Source of the DNA: Nanobdellota archaeon
GTDB lineage: Archaea; Nanobdellota; Nanobdellia; Parvarchaeales; Parvarchaeaceae
Length of the DNA stretch: 64,000 bases
Direction: 5' to 3'
NCBI GenBank assembly: GCA_021836125.1
Contig: JAKBJF010000001.1
Location: forward strand, 93,363-157,362
Part shown: positions 52,554-61,543 of the stretch, piece by piece
How positions within the stretch are numbered: position 1 is the first letter of the stretch
Layout of the letters: each line of letters starts with the position of its first letter
Notes under the pieces: generated by a model
Told to the model about the DNA's origin: nothing
The model's input: only the letters and a program-made list of their open reading frames with translations
Database searches by the model: none
Translations under genes and position numbers: made by a program

Positions 52554-53470
52554 CAAGCATAGACGAGATCGGATCGAAGCTGCACTCCGCAGAGCACATG
52601 TTCGCGAGGTCGCTTCAGAATCTAGGACTTGACATACACGTCAGGAAAGCGGATACGTTCAGACCGGACCTTAAAGGGATAGTATACATAAAGGAGATAA
52701 TACCGATAGACAAGGTACGTCTGGCAGAGGAGGAAACGAACCGAAAGATATCCGAGAACCTAAAGGTATCAGAAAAAACCTTCGAATCCCTTGCCGAAGC
52801 ATTGAAAGAGAATCCGTCGCTTCGTTTCAATGAGGAAAGGCTCGGCGACAAAGGTACGATCAGGGTGATAAAGATAGGCGATTTCGACGTCTGCGCATGC
52901 AAGAACAAGCACGTAGCCGAAAGCGCAGACATAGGTCCGTTCGTCATCACCAAAGTGTCATATCTCGGTGGACAGACCGAACTGCAGTTCAAGATAGGGG
53001 AACAGGCGAAGGAGCACTTGATGGAGATAAACTCCGCCCTAGTGGATTCTGCATATGAATGGAACTTCGATCCAGTAAACGTGCACGCAGAGATCTCCCG
53101 CCTGAAAAAGGACGTACTGGAAAACAAGCGCGGGCTTTCCGTCCTTGCCAGTCGGCTTCTGGAAACGTCTAAATCCTCTCTTCTGGAAGTTGACGATCCC
53201 GAGATAAACGTTTTTTTGGGCGCTTTAGAAAGATTCAAGAACGATAACCCCTCCGGGTTTCGCATAATCCTTTCAAAGAACCGGTTGGTGGCGATAAAAG
53301 GAATGAACAGCGGCTTTGGACTCAAAGCGCTTGGCGAGTCACTCAAAAGCGCGGGTGCATTCTTAGGAGACCTGCGCCAGGACTACTTGAACGGCAAGGT
53401 AGTCGACTATGAGAAGGTAAAAAAACAGGTTATCGATGCCGTAGATAAGAGCTCGAATGGAAACTCTTGA
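52550..53470 (+). CDS. Alanyl-tRNA editing protein (AlaX-like)
   Basis: The 306-aa protein has the zinc site of the threonyl/alanyl tRNA synthetase second additional domain: LHSAEHMFA (H12 and H16) and CKNKHVAESADIG (C117 and H121). A C-terminal DHHA1-like portion follows (GFGLKALGESLKSAG near the end). AlaX proteins hydrolyse mischarged Ser- or Gly-tRNA-Ala. The N-terminal region is shorter than in AlaX-L. It is translationally coupled to the AAA ATPase and overlaps the uracil-DNA glycosylase gene by 14 nt. Confidence 0.82.
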   Translation: MTSIDEIGSKLHSAEHMFARSLQNLGLDIHVRKADTFRPDLKGIVYIKEIIPIDKVRLAEEETNRKISENLKVSEKTFESLAEALKENPSLRFNEERLGDKGTIRVIKIGDFDVCACKNKHVAESADIGPFVITKVSYLGGQTELQFKIGEQAKEHLMEINSALVDSAYEWNFDPVNVHAEISRLKKDVLENKRGLSVLASRLLETSKSSLLEVDDPEINVFLGALERFKNDNPSGFRIILSKNRLVAIKGMNSGFGLKALGESLKSAGAFLGDLRQDYLNGKVVDYEKVKKQVIDAVDKSSNGNS

Positions 53471-54020
53471 GCAGATAGCTTCGAAGGTAGCGGTTTGCAC
53501 GCTTTGTGGACTTTCAAGTGGCAGGAAGAATGCCGTGCCGGGAGAAGGGCCATCGGTTTCAAAACTTTTCGTAATAGGAGAGGCGCCAGGCCGTTTTGAA
53601 GACGAAGCAGGCAGGCCGTTCGTCGGCATATCCGGAAAGTTTCTCACAAAAACCCTGGAAGAAGCGGGGATAAAACGCGAGAGCATCTTTATAACGAACG
53701 TCGTTAAATGCCGCCCTCCAGAAAACCGCAAGCCGCTGGACAGCGAAATATCTGCATGTCACGCTTATCTGATCGGACAACTAGAAGCAATCAAACCCCG
53801 GCTCGTATTGGCTTTAGGAGCCTCTGCTTGCAGCGGGATAGGTCTTGATTTCAAACGGCTGTCGGACGTGCGCGGCAAGATACAGGAGTTTTCGGTAGGA
53901 AACATGGCTTTTAAGCTATTGGTTACGTTTCATCCCTCTTTTGCAAGAAGATCAAGGAAAGGAAGAGAGATATTTCTTCAGGACATAAAGCAAGCCGCAC
54001 GGCTTCTTGCGGAGCAGTAA
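53457..54020 (+). CDS. Family 4 uracil-DNA glycosylase
   Basis: The 187-aa enzyme removes uracil from DNA. Four cysteines (C14, C17, C85, C101) match the 4Fe-4S ligands of family 4 UDGs. Motif 1 is GEAPGRFEDEAGRPFVG (41-57), the second block is NVVKCRPPENRKP, and motif 2 is TFHPSFARR near the C-terminus. It overlaps the AlaX-like gene at the start, and its stop shares a base with the ATG of the HIT gene. Confidence 0.94.
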   Translation: METLEQIASKVAVCTLCGLSSGRKNAVPGEGPSVSKLFVIGEAPGRFEDEAGRPFVGISGKFLTKTLEEAGIKRESIFITNVVKCRPPENRKPLDSEISACHAYLIGQLEAIKPRLVLALGASACSGIGLDFKRLSDVRGKIQEFSVGNMAFKLLVTFHPSFARRSRKGREIFLQDIKQAARLLAEQ

Positions 54021-54445
54021 TGGAAACGGAGTGCGAATTTTGTTCCATAGTCCATGGAAAACAAGACGGCAAAATAGTGTTCTCTGACGAGGTGTCGCTG
54101 GCTTTTTTGGATTCCAAGCCGATTTTCCCAGGCCACTGCCTGCTGATACCAAAGGAGCACTTCGTCACGGTGATGGAAACGCCCGACGAACTCCTCGAAA
54201 AGTTGTCGTTGAACGCCAAAATGCTTTCGATCGCCGTACAAAAGACGATGAAGAGCGACGGCATACTCGTCCTGTCGAATAATGTGATAAGCCAGAGCGT
54301 TCCCCATCTGCACATCCACGTCATACCGCGCAAGAAGGGCGACGGGCTCAAAGGGTTCCTGTGGCCAAGGCACGATTATGAGAGCGCCGCACAGGCGGAG
54401 TGGGTAGCAGACAGCATACGCAATTTAATGAGACTGCCGACATAA
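54020..54445 (+). CDS. HIT-family nucleotide hydrolase/transferase
   Basis: The 141-aa protein has the histidine triad as HLHIHVIP, the N-terminal CEFCSIVHGK zinc-type Cys pair, and the FPGHCLLIPKEHF strand. HIT proteins hydrolyse adenosine 5'-monophosphoramidates or dinucleoside polyphosphates. It is the last gene of the four-gene operon and ends 41 nt before a convergent pseudogene. Confidence 0.92.
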   Translation: METECEFCSIVHGKQDGKIVFSDEVSLAFLDSKPIFPGHCLLIPKEHFVTVMETPDELLEKLSLNAKMLSIAVQKTMKSDGILVLSNNVISQSVPHLHIHVIPRKKGDGLKGFLWPRHDYESAAQAEWVADSIRNLMRLPT

Positions 54446-54485
54446 TTAAGTGGCTTATGAAATTTCGTCCGAAACACCGGCGATA

Positions 54486-54862
54486 TCAGCGCCTTCTGTT
54501 CCCGTGTTCAGACGGACTTATAATCTTTTCCACTTCTTCGACAAATGTGCGCACATTTCCTGATTTTTTTGCAGAGTCAAAAACCAATTCATCATACGAT
54601 TCGCTTTTATAAGCGTGCGTCAATAGGTTCCTCAGACGCCCGAATTCTCTTAAATGATTCACGTTTTTCTGCTTACTATGCCGTTGAACCGGTCTATCAG
54701 CCCTTCCTCGGAAGAGACTATCTCAAGTTCCTTCATCTTAACAAGAAGAGCCAGCACGTCTATTTCATTGTCGTTGATCAACTGGAGATTTCGTTCTACG
54801 GTTCTTTTTAAAGTACCGATAAACGATAGAAAATTTTCTGTCGAATCTGCTTTTAGTTTCAT
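54486..54862 (-). pseudogene. HepT-like HEPN-domain gene with a frameshift
   Basis: Two consecutive minus-strand frames together encode one HepT/DUF86-like protein of about 125 aa. The first (54862-54659) gives a helical half ending IVSSEEGLIDRFNGIV. The second continues at about 54670 with LREFGRLRNLLTHAYKS and ends at the TGA at 54486. RNLLTH is the RX4H catalytic motif of HEPN RNases. The switch is a -1 shift near an A5 run at about 54665-54669. The usual MntA nucleotidyltransferase partner is not adjacent. Assembly error, decay or recoding are all possible. Confidence 0.65.
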
Positions 54863-55045
54863 CTATTCTTTTGTATGCAATGGAAAGCGACGGCTTTTTC
54901 TATCTTTAGATCGCTCCTATTTTAGAAAGAAGAACTCAAGCATGTCCGGCATGTGCGTAATAACGCGCATATCTTTAAATGCAAACGAATAATACATAGG
55001 TAATATCAAAACAGGCGTTATAACCTTCACTATAAAAAGAGCTCT

Positions 55046-55660
55046 ATGTCCATCGAACAGGAGAAAAGAAAAGCATTGTTTATAGTCGTTGAAGGAATCG
55101 ATGGCTGCGGAAAAGACACGCAACTAAACCTTCTTGAAAAGCACCTCATAGATAAAGGCTACAAAGTGCACATGACAAATGAGCCAACCAATGGCAAGAT
55201 GGGCCGCTTAGTAAGAAACTATGGTCTGTCTTGCGAACACAAATTCACCGACTTGGAAAGACAGTTAATGTTTTCCATTGACAGGGGGCACCACGTAACG
55301 GATGAAATAGAACCTGCCCTTAAAGAGGGCAAGATGGTCCTCTCGGGAAGATATTCGCTTACGACCCTCGCTTACGGTTATGCGGCAGGGCTTAACATGG
55401 AGATACTTGAAAGCGCAAATGAACGCTACAGGAATCCGGATCTGGTCATATACATAGACTTGGACGCAGACACCGCAATGAAGAGAATAAACAGCAGAGG
55501 CGGTATAAAGGAAGTCTACGAGAGATCGGAGTTTCTTAAAAAAGCGGAAGAAGGCTACAAGCGCATACTTCCAAAATTCAATACTGAGATTATAGACGGA
55601 CACCTTTCTCAGGAAGAAGTACAAAAGAAGATAGTCGCGGCGGTTTCAAAATACTTATAA
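55046..55660 (+). CDS. tmk: Thymidylate kinase
   Basis: The 204-aa enzyme phosphorylates dTMP. It has the P-loop EGIDGCGKDT at 16-25, the TNEPTNGKMG block for the nucleotide, the DR motif (FSIDRGHHV), LSGRYSLTTLAYGYAAG, and LDADTAMKRINSRGG with the LID region. Length is typical. Its promoter must lie in the divergent gap after the HEPN pseudogene. Confidence 0.95.
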   Translation: MSIEQEKRKALFIVVEGIDGCGKDTQLNLLEKHLIDKGYKVHMTNEPTNGKMGRLVRNYGLSCEHKFTDLERQLMFSIDRGHHVTDEIEPALKEGKMVLSGRYSLTTLAYGYAAGLNMEILESANERYRNPDLVIYIDLDADTAMKRINSRGGIKEVYERSEFLKKAEEGYKRILPKFNTEIIDGHLSQEEVQKKIVAAVSKYL

Positions 55661-55983
55661 GTGCCGTAAAATGCGAGCGAGGAGCCTTTGAGTTAGTAGC
55701 AACCAAAACCTATTCTTTATCATTCATTTATTTACTAAAATATTCAATTATGGTTAAGGAGTTTCCGGAAGTAATTGCCAACGGCAATTCAAACTATTTA
55801 AATATGCTACAAATGTAGGTACTATAATGAATATTGTGAACAGTATAAATATTATATTATGAATGGTCTTTTGCAATCAAAACTAGACGATAAAGACAAT
55901 CTATTTAAATCAACAGCTTGTGTCAGAAAAAGCGAGGTTATAACCGTCGATTTCCTAAAATTAGAGCTAAATATATTTTAAAT
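55661..55983. other. AT-rich intergenic stretch before the glycan genes
   Basis: No gene is supported. AATTGCCAACGGCAATT at 55773-55789 is a perfect 7-bp hairpin and may end the tmk transcript. Two TATA-like stretches (ctatttaaat at about 55899 and aatatattttaaat at 55969) precede the next gene. The composition is markedly more AT-rich than the preceding operon. Confidence 0.45.
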
Positions 55984-56979
55984 ATGGAAAAAATAACTTT
56001 AATCGGTGAGTTTGGGACGGATGGAAACGGCGTTTCAAAATTAAATTATCTTTTGCTGAATAACTTAAGATTATATTCAGATTTAAACATAGGTTTTCTG
56101 AATCAGAAACAAATTTACACGAGAATACCAAATATTCCATTAAAAAGAACAATTGCGATTAAACTATCTCAGAAATTAATCAAGTCGATCCCAAATGCGC
56201 ACATCTTATCTCCATTTCTTATAAGAAACAACGATGGTAAGAAGCGCATAGTGACAGTTCACGATTTTTATCCTTTTGAGGCTCACGCTTCATTTAAAAC
56301 GAGATTGCTACACAGACTTTGGTATAGTAAAGAGTCTATGTCTATCCCAAATTATGAAAAAATCATTGTTATCAGCGAATCGACAAAGGAAAAATTAAAA
56401 CATATTTTTCCAAAAATCCAAGAAGAAAAGATAGAAATCATCTATCCAATTGTAGAGCCGAAGAAACAGAAATCCCCAAAAAATTCCAACGTGATAGGAT
56501 ACATAAACAATTTCAACTGGAACAAGACAGAAAAACTTCTGGAGTTTATAAACGTGTTTAAAACCGTGAAAGACGCCACTCTCCGTCTCCATATATATGG
56601 CAATGGCTTTCCGTTTCAGAATGAGATTAAATCCGACAAAAGAATAAAATATTTTGGTTTCCTGCCAGAGTCCGTATTTGAGGATACTTTATCGTCTTTC
56701 GATGCATATCTTTCTACTTCTGTTATTGAAGGATTCGGTATGCCGATAATGGAAGCGAAATCAGCGAAAGTCCCGGTAATCTGCTATGACGGAGACATAC
56801 CCGACATCACGAAAAGGAATACCCTCATTTGGAATTCTGCGAATATACATGACATTCTGGACAGAAGACTTTGGGAAAGCTTCTCTACAAACAAAGCTTA
56901 CAACGATTCAAGATTGTGTCTTCCCAAAATTATAGTCAAAAAACATGAAATATGTTACAAAGAGACATTTCTTTCTTAA
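55984..56979 (+). CDS. GT4 glycosyltransferase
   Basis: I use ATG 55984 (MEKITLIGEFGTDGNGVSK), which puts the GT-B start strand and its GNGVSKL loop at the N-terminus; the longer frame to 55918 adds an unlikely basic leader. The 331-aa enzyme has TVHDFYPFEAH, EKIIVISESTKEKL, IGYINNFNWNKTEKLLEFI, and VIEGFGMPIMEAKSAKVPVI. It is similar to the glycosyltransferase half of the 46-kb fusion protein. The gene is AT-rich and stands alone. Confidence 0.85.
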   Translation: MEKITLIGEFGTDGNGVSKLNYLLLNNLRLYSDLNIGFLNQKQIYTRIPNIPLKRTIAIKLSQKLIKSIPNAHILSPFLIRNNDGKKRIVTVHDFYPFEAHASFKTRLLHRLWYSKESMSIPNYEKIIVISESTKEKLKHIFPKIQEEKIEIIYPIVEPKKQKSPKNSNVIGYINNFNWNKTEKLLEFINVFKTVKDATLRLHIYGNGFPFQNEIKSDKRIKYFGFLPESVFEDTLSSFDAYLSTSVIEGFGMPIMEAKSAKVPVICYDGDIPDITKRNTLIWNSANIHDILDRRLWESFSTNKAYNDSRLCLPKIIVKKHEICYKETFLS

Positions 56980-57173
56980 GAAAACTAATGCAGTATACAG
57001 AGTCCTGAAAACTACATTCTTCGTAGAAAGCAGTACAAAAGTAGATAGTCACGTAATTCAAAACGTATCTATAGATAAACTGATCAGTGCATGATTTTAC
57101 CTGTAAATGACTGAATTATTCTAAAAAGAATTTTTATAGATACTTTAAATAATATAGAATTTACTCTATTACT

Positions 57174-58097
57174 ATGAAGGCGATAGTGACAGGCGGCGCC
57201 GGGTTCATAGGCTCGCACATAACTAAGCGGCTCTTGAACGATGGCTGGGACGTCACAGTCATAGACAATTTCCACACTGGCGACCTTAAAAATTTAAAGG
57301 ATGCTAAAAATTATAATCTGCTGCGCGGAGACGCTTCCATTATAGGAAAACTTCCGAAATACGATGCAGTGTTCCACGAAGGTATCTATTCTTCTACACC
57401 GATGTACCGCGAAGATCCGACGCTTGTAGGCAAGGCCGTAAATGATTTTATAGCGGTATTGCAGTATTGCAGGAATAACGGGACGAAATTGGTGTTCGCA
57501 TCAACATCATCCATTTATAACGGCTACAAACCGCCTCATAAAGAAGAGATGGTGCCGTCAGTGACAGATTTTTATACTGAAGCAAGATATCTGATGGAGA
57601 GGCTTTCAAACCTGTACAATCAGATGTTCGGTCTTGAGTATTGTGCACTCAGATATTTCAGCGTCTATGGAGACGGGGAAGAAAGCAAGAAGACCTATGC
57701 AAACATGGTATCCCAGGTCGTATGGAAAGGCATGCTCAAAAAACCATTGCGGATATATGGTGATGGTTCACAGAGACGAGACTTGGTTTTTGTCGATGAC
57801 ATAGTGGAAGCCAACATGCAGGCGTTTAAAACCAAAGTAAGCGGTGTTTTCAACGTCGGCAATGGAAAATCATACTCTTTTAAAGACATCGTAAGCATGG
57901 TAAACAAACAGCTAAACACAGAGATAAAAGTGGAATTCACGCCAAACCCTCTGAAGAACTACGTGGACATAGTGGAAGCCGACACTACAAAAATGAGAAA
58001 CACGCTTGGCTTTAATCCTAAAGTATCGATAGACGACGGCGTCAGAAAGGCCGTAGAATATTATAAAACCCTAAAAACACCTCCAGATATCTATTGA
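57174..58097 (+). CDS. NAD-dependent nucleotide-sugar epimerase (GalE-like)
   Basis: The 307-aa extended SDR protein starts with MKAIVTGGAGFIGSHITKRL (GxxGxxG). The catalytic region has STSSIYNG with Ser/Thr and Y-T-E-A-R-Y, where the usual YxxxK reads YTEAR or is offset; the expected Lys of YxxxK is therefore not clear. Later blocks are YFSVYGDGEE and LRIYGDGSQRRDLVFVDD. UDP-glucose 4-epimerase or a related C4 epimerase is likely; the unusual catalytic spacing means this should be checked. Confidence 0.8.
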   Translation: MKAIVTGGAGFIGSHITKRLLNDGWDVTVIDNFHTGDLKNLKDAKNYNLLRGDASIIGKLPKYDAVFHEGIYSSTPMYREDPTLVGKAVNDFIAVLQYCRNNGTKLVFASTSSIYNGYKPPHKEEMVPSVTDFYTEARYLMERLSNLYNQMFGLEYCALRYFSVYGDGEESKKTYANMVSQVVWKGMLKKPLRIYGDGSQRRDLVFVDDIVEANMQAFKTKVSGVFNVGNGKSYSFKDIVSMVNKQLNTEIKVEFTPNPLKNYVDIVEADTTKMRNTLGFNPKVSIDDGVRKAVEYYKTLKTPPDIY

Positions 58098-58163
58098 TTT
58101 TCCCGGCAGGTCTTCGGACAGAAAAATTTAAAGCTTAATTATTTGTGCTGTCAAATCAACTAA

Positions 58164-59108
58164 ATGCTAGATAAGAAAAAGAAAATACTGGTTTCGGGTG
58201 GCAATGGCTTCTTGGGCAGCCACTTCGTAGATTCTGCCGTCTCCAGAGGGTTTAGTGTCGTAGTGGTGGACGATTTATCGACTTCGAAAGAAATTCAGGT
58301 ATCAAAAGACGTGAAATTTTTCAGGCAGAAGGTAGAAAAGTTCAAGACTGTCGAAAAATTCGACGTAGTCTTACATCTCGCCGCAAGACCGAGTCCGGAA
58401 GATTACATAAAAAATCCATTGTCAACGATAGATTCAAACGACATCGGCACGCGCAATATGCTTGAGATCGCACGAAAAAGCGACGCAACGTTTTTATACA
58501 CTTCGACTTCGGAGGTATATGGGGACCCGGAGACGCTGCCTATACCTGAGAGTTATTTCGGTCGCGTAAATCCGAACGGACTTCGAAGTTGCTACGATGA
58601 AAGCAAGAGGTTTTCCGAAGCGCTGGTAAAAGCCTATGAAAGGCAATACGGCCTCGATATAAGAATCGAGAGGCCGTTCAACGTCTATGGGCCGAGAATA
58701 CGCGAGGACGGTTTTTATGGAAGAGTGATCCCTAGATTCATAGACCAGGCTTTGCGTGGCCAGCCCCTAACAGTGCACGGCGACGGGAAACAGACAAGAT
58801 CTTATTTGTTTTATACGGACTGGCTGGAAGCAACATGGAAGTTTATAGACACCAAAATAGCGAGGGGCGCAGTACTAAATATAGGTTCAGGAGAAGAAAT
58901 ATCAGTCTTGTCTTTGGCTGAGAAGGTAATCAAAATGACGGGGAGCGGATCAAAGATAACGCACTTGCCGCCGCGTGAAGAAGACCCTAAACGAAGAGCA
59001 GCAGACTCGACCAAAGCGATGGACTTGCTTAACTGGAAGCCATCGGTCTCATTGGATTCTGGGTTAGCCGAGACAATAAACTGGTTGCGGCAAAAGAATA
59101 ATCTATAA
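58164..59108 (+). CDS. Nucleotide-sugar SDR, UDP-glucuronate decarboxylase-like
   Basis: The 314-aa protein matches UXS-type SDRs: ILVSGGNGFLGSHFVD (NAD), STSEVYGDPETLPIPESYFG, then VNPNGLRSCYDESKRFSEAL with the YxxxK pair (Y-D-E-S-K), RPFNVYGPRI, and GRVIPRFIDQAL. UXS makes UDP-xylose from UDP-glucuronate. It follows the GalE-like gene by 66 nt. A dTDP-sugar dehydratase or other SDR is possible, but the NPNGLRSCYDESKR block is characteristic of UXS. Confidence 0.82.
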   Translation: MLDKKKKILVSGGNGFLGSHFVDSAVSRGFSVVVVDDLSTSKEIQVSKDVKFFRQKVEKFKTVEKFDVVLHLAARPSPEDYIKNPLSTIDSNDIGTRNMLEIARKSDATFLYTSTSEVYGDPETLPIPESYFGRVNPNGLRSCYDESKRFSEALVKAYERQYGLDIRIERPFNVYGPRIREDGFYGRVIPRFIDQALRGQPLTVHGDGKQTRSYLFYTDWLEATWKFIDTKIARGAVLNIGSGEEISVLSLAEKVIKMTGSGSKITHLPPREEDPKRRAADSTKAMDLLNWKPSVSLDSGLAETINWLRQKNNL

Positions 59109-59326
59109 AATCAATTTTATAAAGGTATAAAAACTGATAAATTTAAATACGTAATAATCTAAAAATCATTCTATACATAGAAGAAAACGAAAATTACTAA
59201 TTTAATAACTATAATATCATTAAAACCTATAAAAATTGAAAAAGCAACACTTAAGTTAGATGGCGTTAAGTTAACGGCAATTTTATAGGAAGTTTTAAAT
59301 ACTATTTTAATGCCTTTAATATCATT
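59109..59326. other. Very AT-rich gap before gmd
   Basis: No gene is present. The gap marks a compositional step: everything from here to about 63.0 kb is visibly richer in A and T than the two SDR genes before it. aagttttaaatac about 28 nt before the gmd ATG is a likely TATA region. Confidence 0.5.
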
Positions 59327-60358
59327 ATGAAGGCTTTAATTACGGGCATAACTGGGCAGGACGGCTACTTTTTGTCAAAACTTTTACTAAGCAAGGGATA
59401 TGAAGTACATGGTATCGTAAGAAGAAATAGTCAGATGACATTGGGTAATCTTGAGCTTCTTCCAAAGGACGAACTTTCGAGAATAAAGATACACTATGGT
59501 GATATAACAGATCCACATCTAGTTGCGAATTTGCTGAAGGATCTAAAATTAGATGAACTTTATCATTTAGCAGCACAAACTTTTGTTTCTTTTAGTTTTC
59601 AAAACCCAACCTTTACTTATCACACAAATATAATTGGCACTTTGAACATTGCGAACGCAATAAAAGATTTCTCGCCGAAGACAAAGTTATACTTTGCAGC
59701 AACATCAGAATTATTTGGAAATGTTAAAACAAAACCACAGAATGAGAATACCCCTTTTATGCCGAATAGCCCGTATTCTATATCAAAACTAGCAGGTTAC
59801 TGGACGATTAGAGCATATAGAGAGGCATACGGCTTGTTTGCGTGTAATGGAATACTCTTTAATCACGAATCTGAACTCAGAGGACCAGAATTTGTAACTA
59901 GACACATCACGCTTGGTGTAGCGAAGATAGCAAAAGGTTCTGAAGAGCCCATATTGTTAGGTAACTTAAACTCTAGAAAAGATTGGGGTTACTCCCCTGA
60001 ATATGTAAAAGGAATGTGGATGATGTTGCAACAGAGCAACCCAGATGACTACGTTTTGGCTACTAATGAACAGCACACCGTTAGAGACTTTGTAGAAGAA
60101 GCATTCCGTGTCATTGGAAAAGATATTGAATGGAGAGGCAAAGACGCAGGTGAATATGGGGTGGATAAAAAGACGAATAAAGTGCTTGTTAGAGTAGACA
60201 AGTCCTTTTTTAGACCTATAGAAAGTGAGAATTTTTTGGGAGATTATTCGAAAGCTAAAGCGGCATTTGGTTGGGAACCAAAAACCAAATTTAAAGATTT
60301 AGTTAAAATTATGGTTGATAATGATTTAACACGCTTAGATAAAAAGGAATCAGTATAA
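59327..60358 (+). CDS. gmd: GDP-mannose 4,6-dehydratase
   Basis: The 343-aa SDR has ALITGITGQDGYFLSKLLL (NADP site) and GIVRRNS, the RR pair of GDP-mannose dehydratases. The active site has AATSELFGNV (Thr/Ser, Glu) with SPYSISKLAG (Y-S-I-S-K), and GILFNHESELRGPEFVTRHI is the substrate block. The product is GDP-4-keto-6-deoxy-D-mannose, precursor of fucose, rhamnose, perosamine and colitose. The next gene begins directly after its stop (TAAATG). Confidence 0.93.
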   Translation: MKALITGITGQDGYFLSKLLLSKGYEVHGIVRRNSQMTLGNLELLPKDELSRIKIHYGDITDPHLVANLLKDLKLDELYHLAAQTFVSFSFQNPTFTYHTNIIGTLNIANAIKDFSPKTKLYFAATSELFGNVKTKPQNENTPFMPNSPYSISKLAGYWTIRAYREAYGLFACNGILFNHESELRGPEFVTRHITLGVAKIAKGSEEPILLGNLNSRKDWGYSPEYVKGMWMMLQQSNPDDYVLATNEQHTVRDFVEEAFRVIGKDIEWRGKDAGEYGVDKKTNKVLVRVDKSFFRPIESENFLGDYSKAKAAFGWEPKTKFKDLVKIMVDNDLTRLDKKESV

Positions 60359-61543
60359 ATGGAAAAAGACATACAGATTGGAGTCGGTGGTCTTGAAATT
60401 ACAAAAGAAGATAAAAAACTTATAAATGAAGTTTTGGACAGCAATAGACTTAGTTATGGTCCTTTCTCTAGAAAATTCGAAGGTAAATTTTCTAAGCTTC
60501 ATGATTCTAAATTTGCAGTGTTAACTAACAGCGGTACTAGCTCATTACACATAGCAGTAGCAGCATTAAAAGAAAAGTATAATTGGAACGATGGAGATGA
60601 AATTTTAGTACCTGCCACCACATTTATTGCAACTTCTAATATTGTTTTACACAACAATATGAGACCAGTATTTGTAGATGTAGAACCAGACACGTTCAAT
60701 ATAGACCACACGAAGATAGAAGAGAAAATAACAGAAAAGACTAGAGCAATAATACCCGTGCACCTTTTAGGTTTACCGGCCTCTATGGGCCCAATAATGC
60801 AGATTGCCAAGAAACATAATTTAAAGGTTATCGAAGACTCTGCTGAAACAATGTTTGCAAAATATCGTGGAAAATCTGTTGGGTCTTTCGGAGATATAGG
60901 TTGTTTTTCAACATACATTGCACATTATATAGTTACTGGAGTTGGCGGCATAACTACAACTTCTAATCCAGAATTAGCTGTTATGCTTAGAAGCCTAGCA
61001 AATCACGGAAGAGATTCTATTTATGTAAATATAGACGATGATAAGACAAAAAATAAGAAAAAGTTTAGAGAAGTAATAAAGCGCCGCTTTAGATTTGTTA
61101 GGTTGGGACATAGTTTTAGGATTACGGAGATAGAGGCTGCGCTCGGCCTTTCACAGTTGAACAGGTGGCAGTCAATAGTAAAGCGCAGAAAAGAAATCGC
61201 TTCGAGATATTTACACGGATTCAAAAAATTAAATGAATTTTTGCAATTGCCAGTTACGCCTAAAGACAGAGACCACACATTTATGCTTTTTGGAATAGTA
61301 TATAAACAAGGCGATAAGACCGATTTAATTAATTTTCTTGAAGATAATGGCATAGAAACTCGAGATTTACTACCATTGATAAACCAACCAGTTTACGTTA
61401 AATTATTCGGAAATCTCGAAGATAAATACCCCGTTTCAAGAACGTTGATTAGATCTGGATTTTATATTGGCTGTCACCAGTACATTACAAATAAGCAAAT
61501 AGACTACGTTATAAATAAATTTTATGAATTTTTCAGAAAATAA
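60359..61543 (+). CDS. colD: GDP-4-keto-6-deoxymannose 3-dehydratase-like (ColD-type, His active site)
   Basis: The 394-aa PLP protein belongs to the DegT/DnrJ/EryC1 fold, but the PLP-binding Lys is replaced by His: CFSTYIAHYIVTGVGG, with H189 where aminotransferases have Lys. The same replacement (H188, as I recall) defines ColD of colitose synthesis, of nearly the same length. The E1 dehydrase also has His but needs a Fe-S cluster; its Cys set is absent. ColD acts on the product of Gmd, which is encoded directly upstream. The product would be GDP-4-keto-3,6-dideoxymannose. A dead aminotransferase is the alternative. Confidence 0.85.
   Translation: MEKDIQIGVGGLEITKEDKKLINEVLDSNRLSYGPFSRKFEGKFSKLHDSKFAVLTNSGTSSLHIAVAALKEKYNWNDGDEILVPATTFIATSNIVLHNNMRPVFVDVEPDTFNIDHTKIEEKITEKTRAIIPVHLLGLPASMGPIMQIAKKHNLKVIEDSAETMFAKYRGKSVGSFGDIGCFSTYIAHYIVTGVGGITTTSNPELAVMLRSLANHGRDSIYVNIDDDKTKNKKKFREVIKRRFRFVRLGHSFRITEIEAALGLSQLNRWQSIVKRRKEIASRYLHGFKKLNEFLQLPVTPKDRDHTFMLFGIVYKQGDKTDLINFLEDNGIETRDLLPLINQPVYVKLFGNLEDKYPVSRTLIRSGFYIGCHQYITNKQIDYVINKFYEFFRK

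Noticed and set aside
54659..54680. Programmed -1 frameshift in the HEPN gene
   Set aside because: Only five A residues precede C, so no X XXY YYZ heptamer is present, and no downstream structure is obvious. Decay or sequencing error is simpler, although not proven.
54917..55123. 68-codon minus-strand frame over the tmk start
   Set aside because: It overlaps the tmk promoter and coding start, is Phe/Leu-rich without a family pattern, and has no MntA-like motif.
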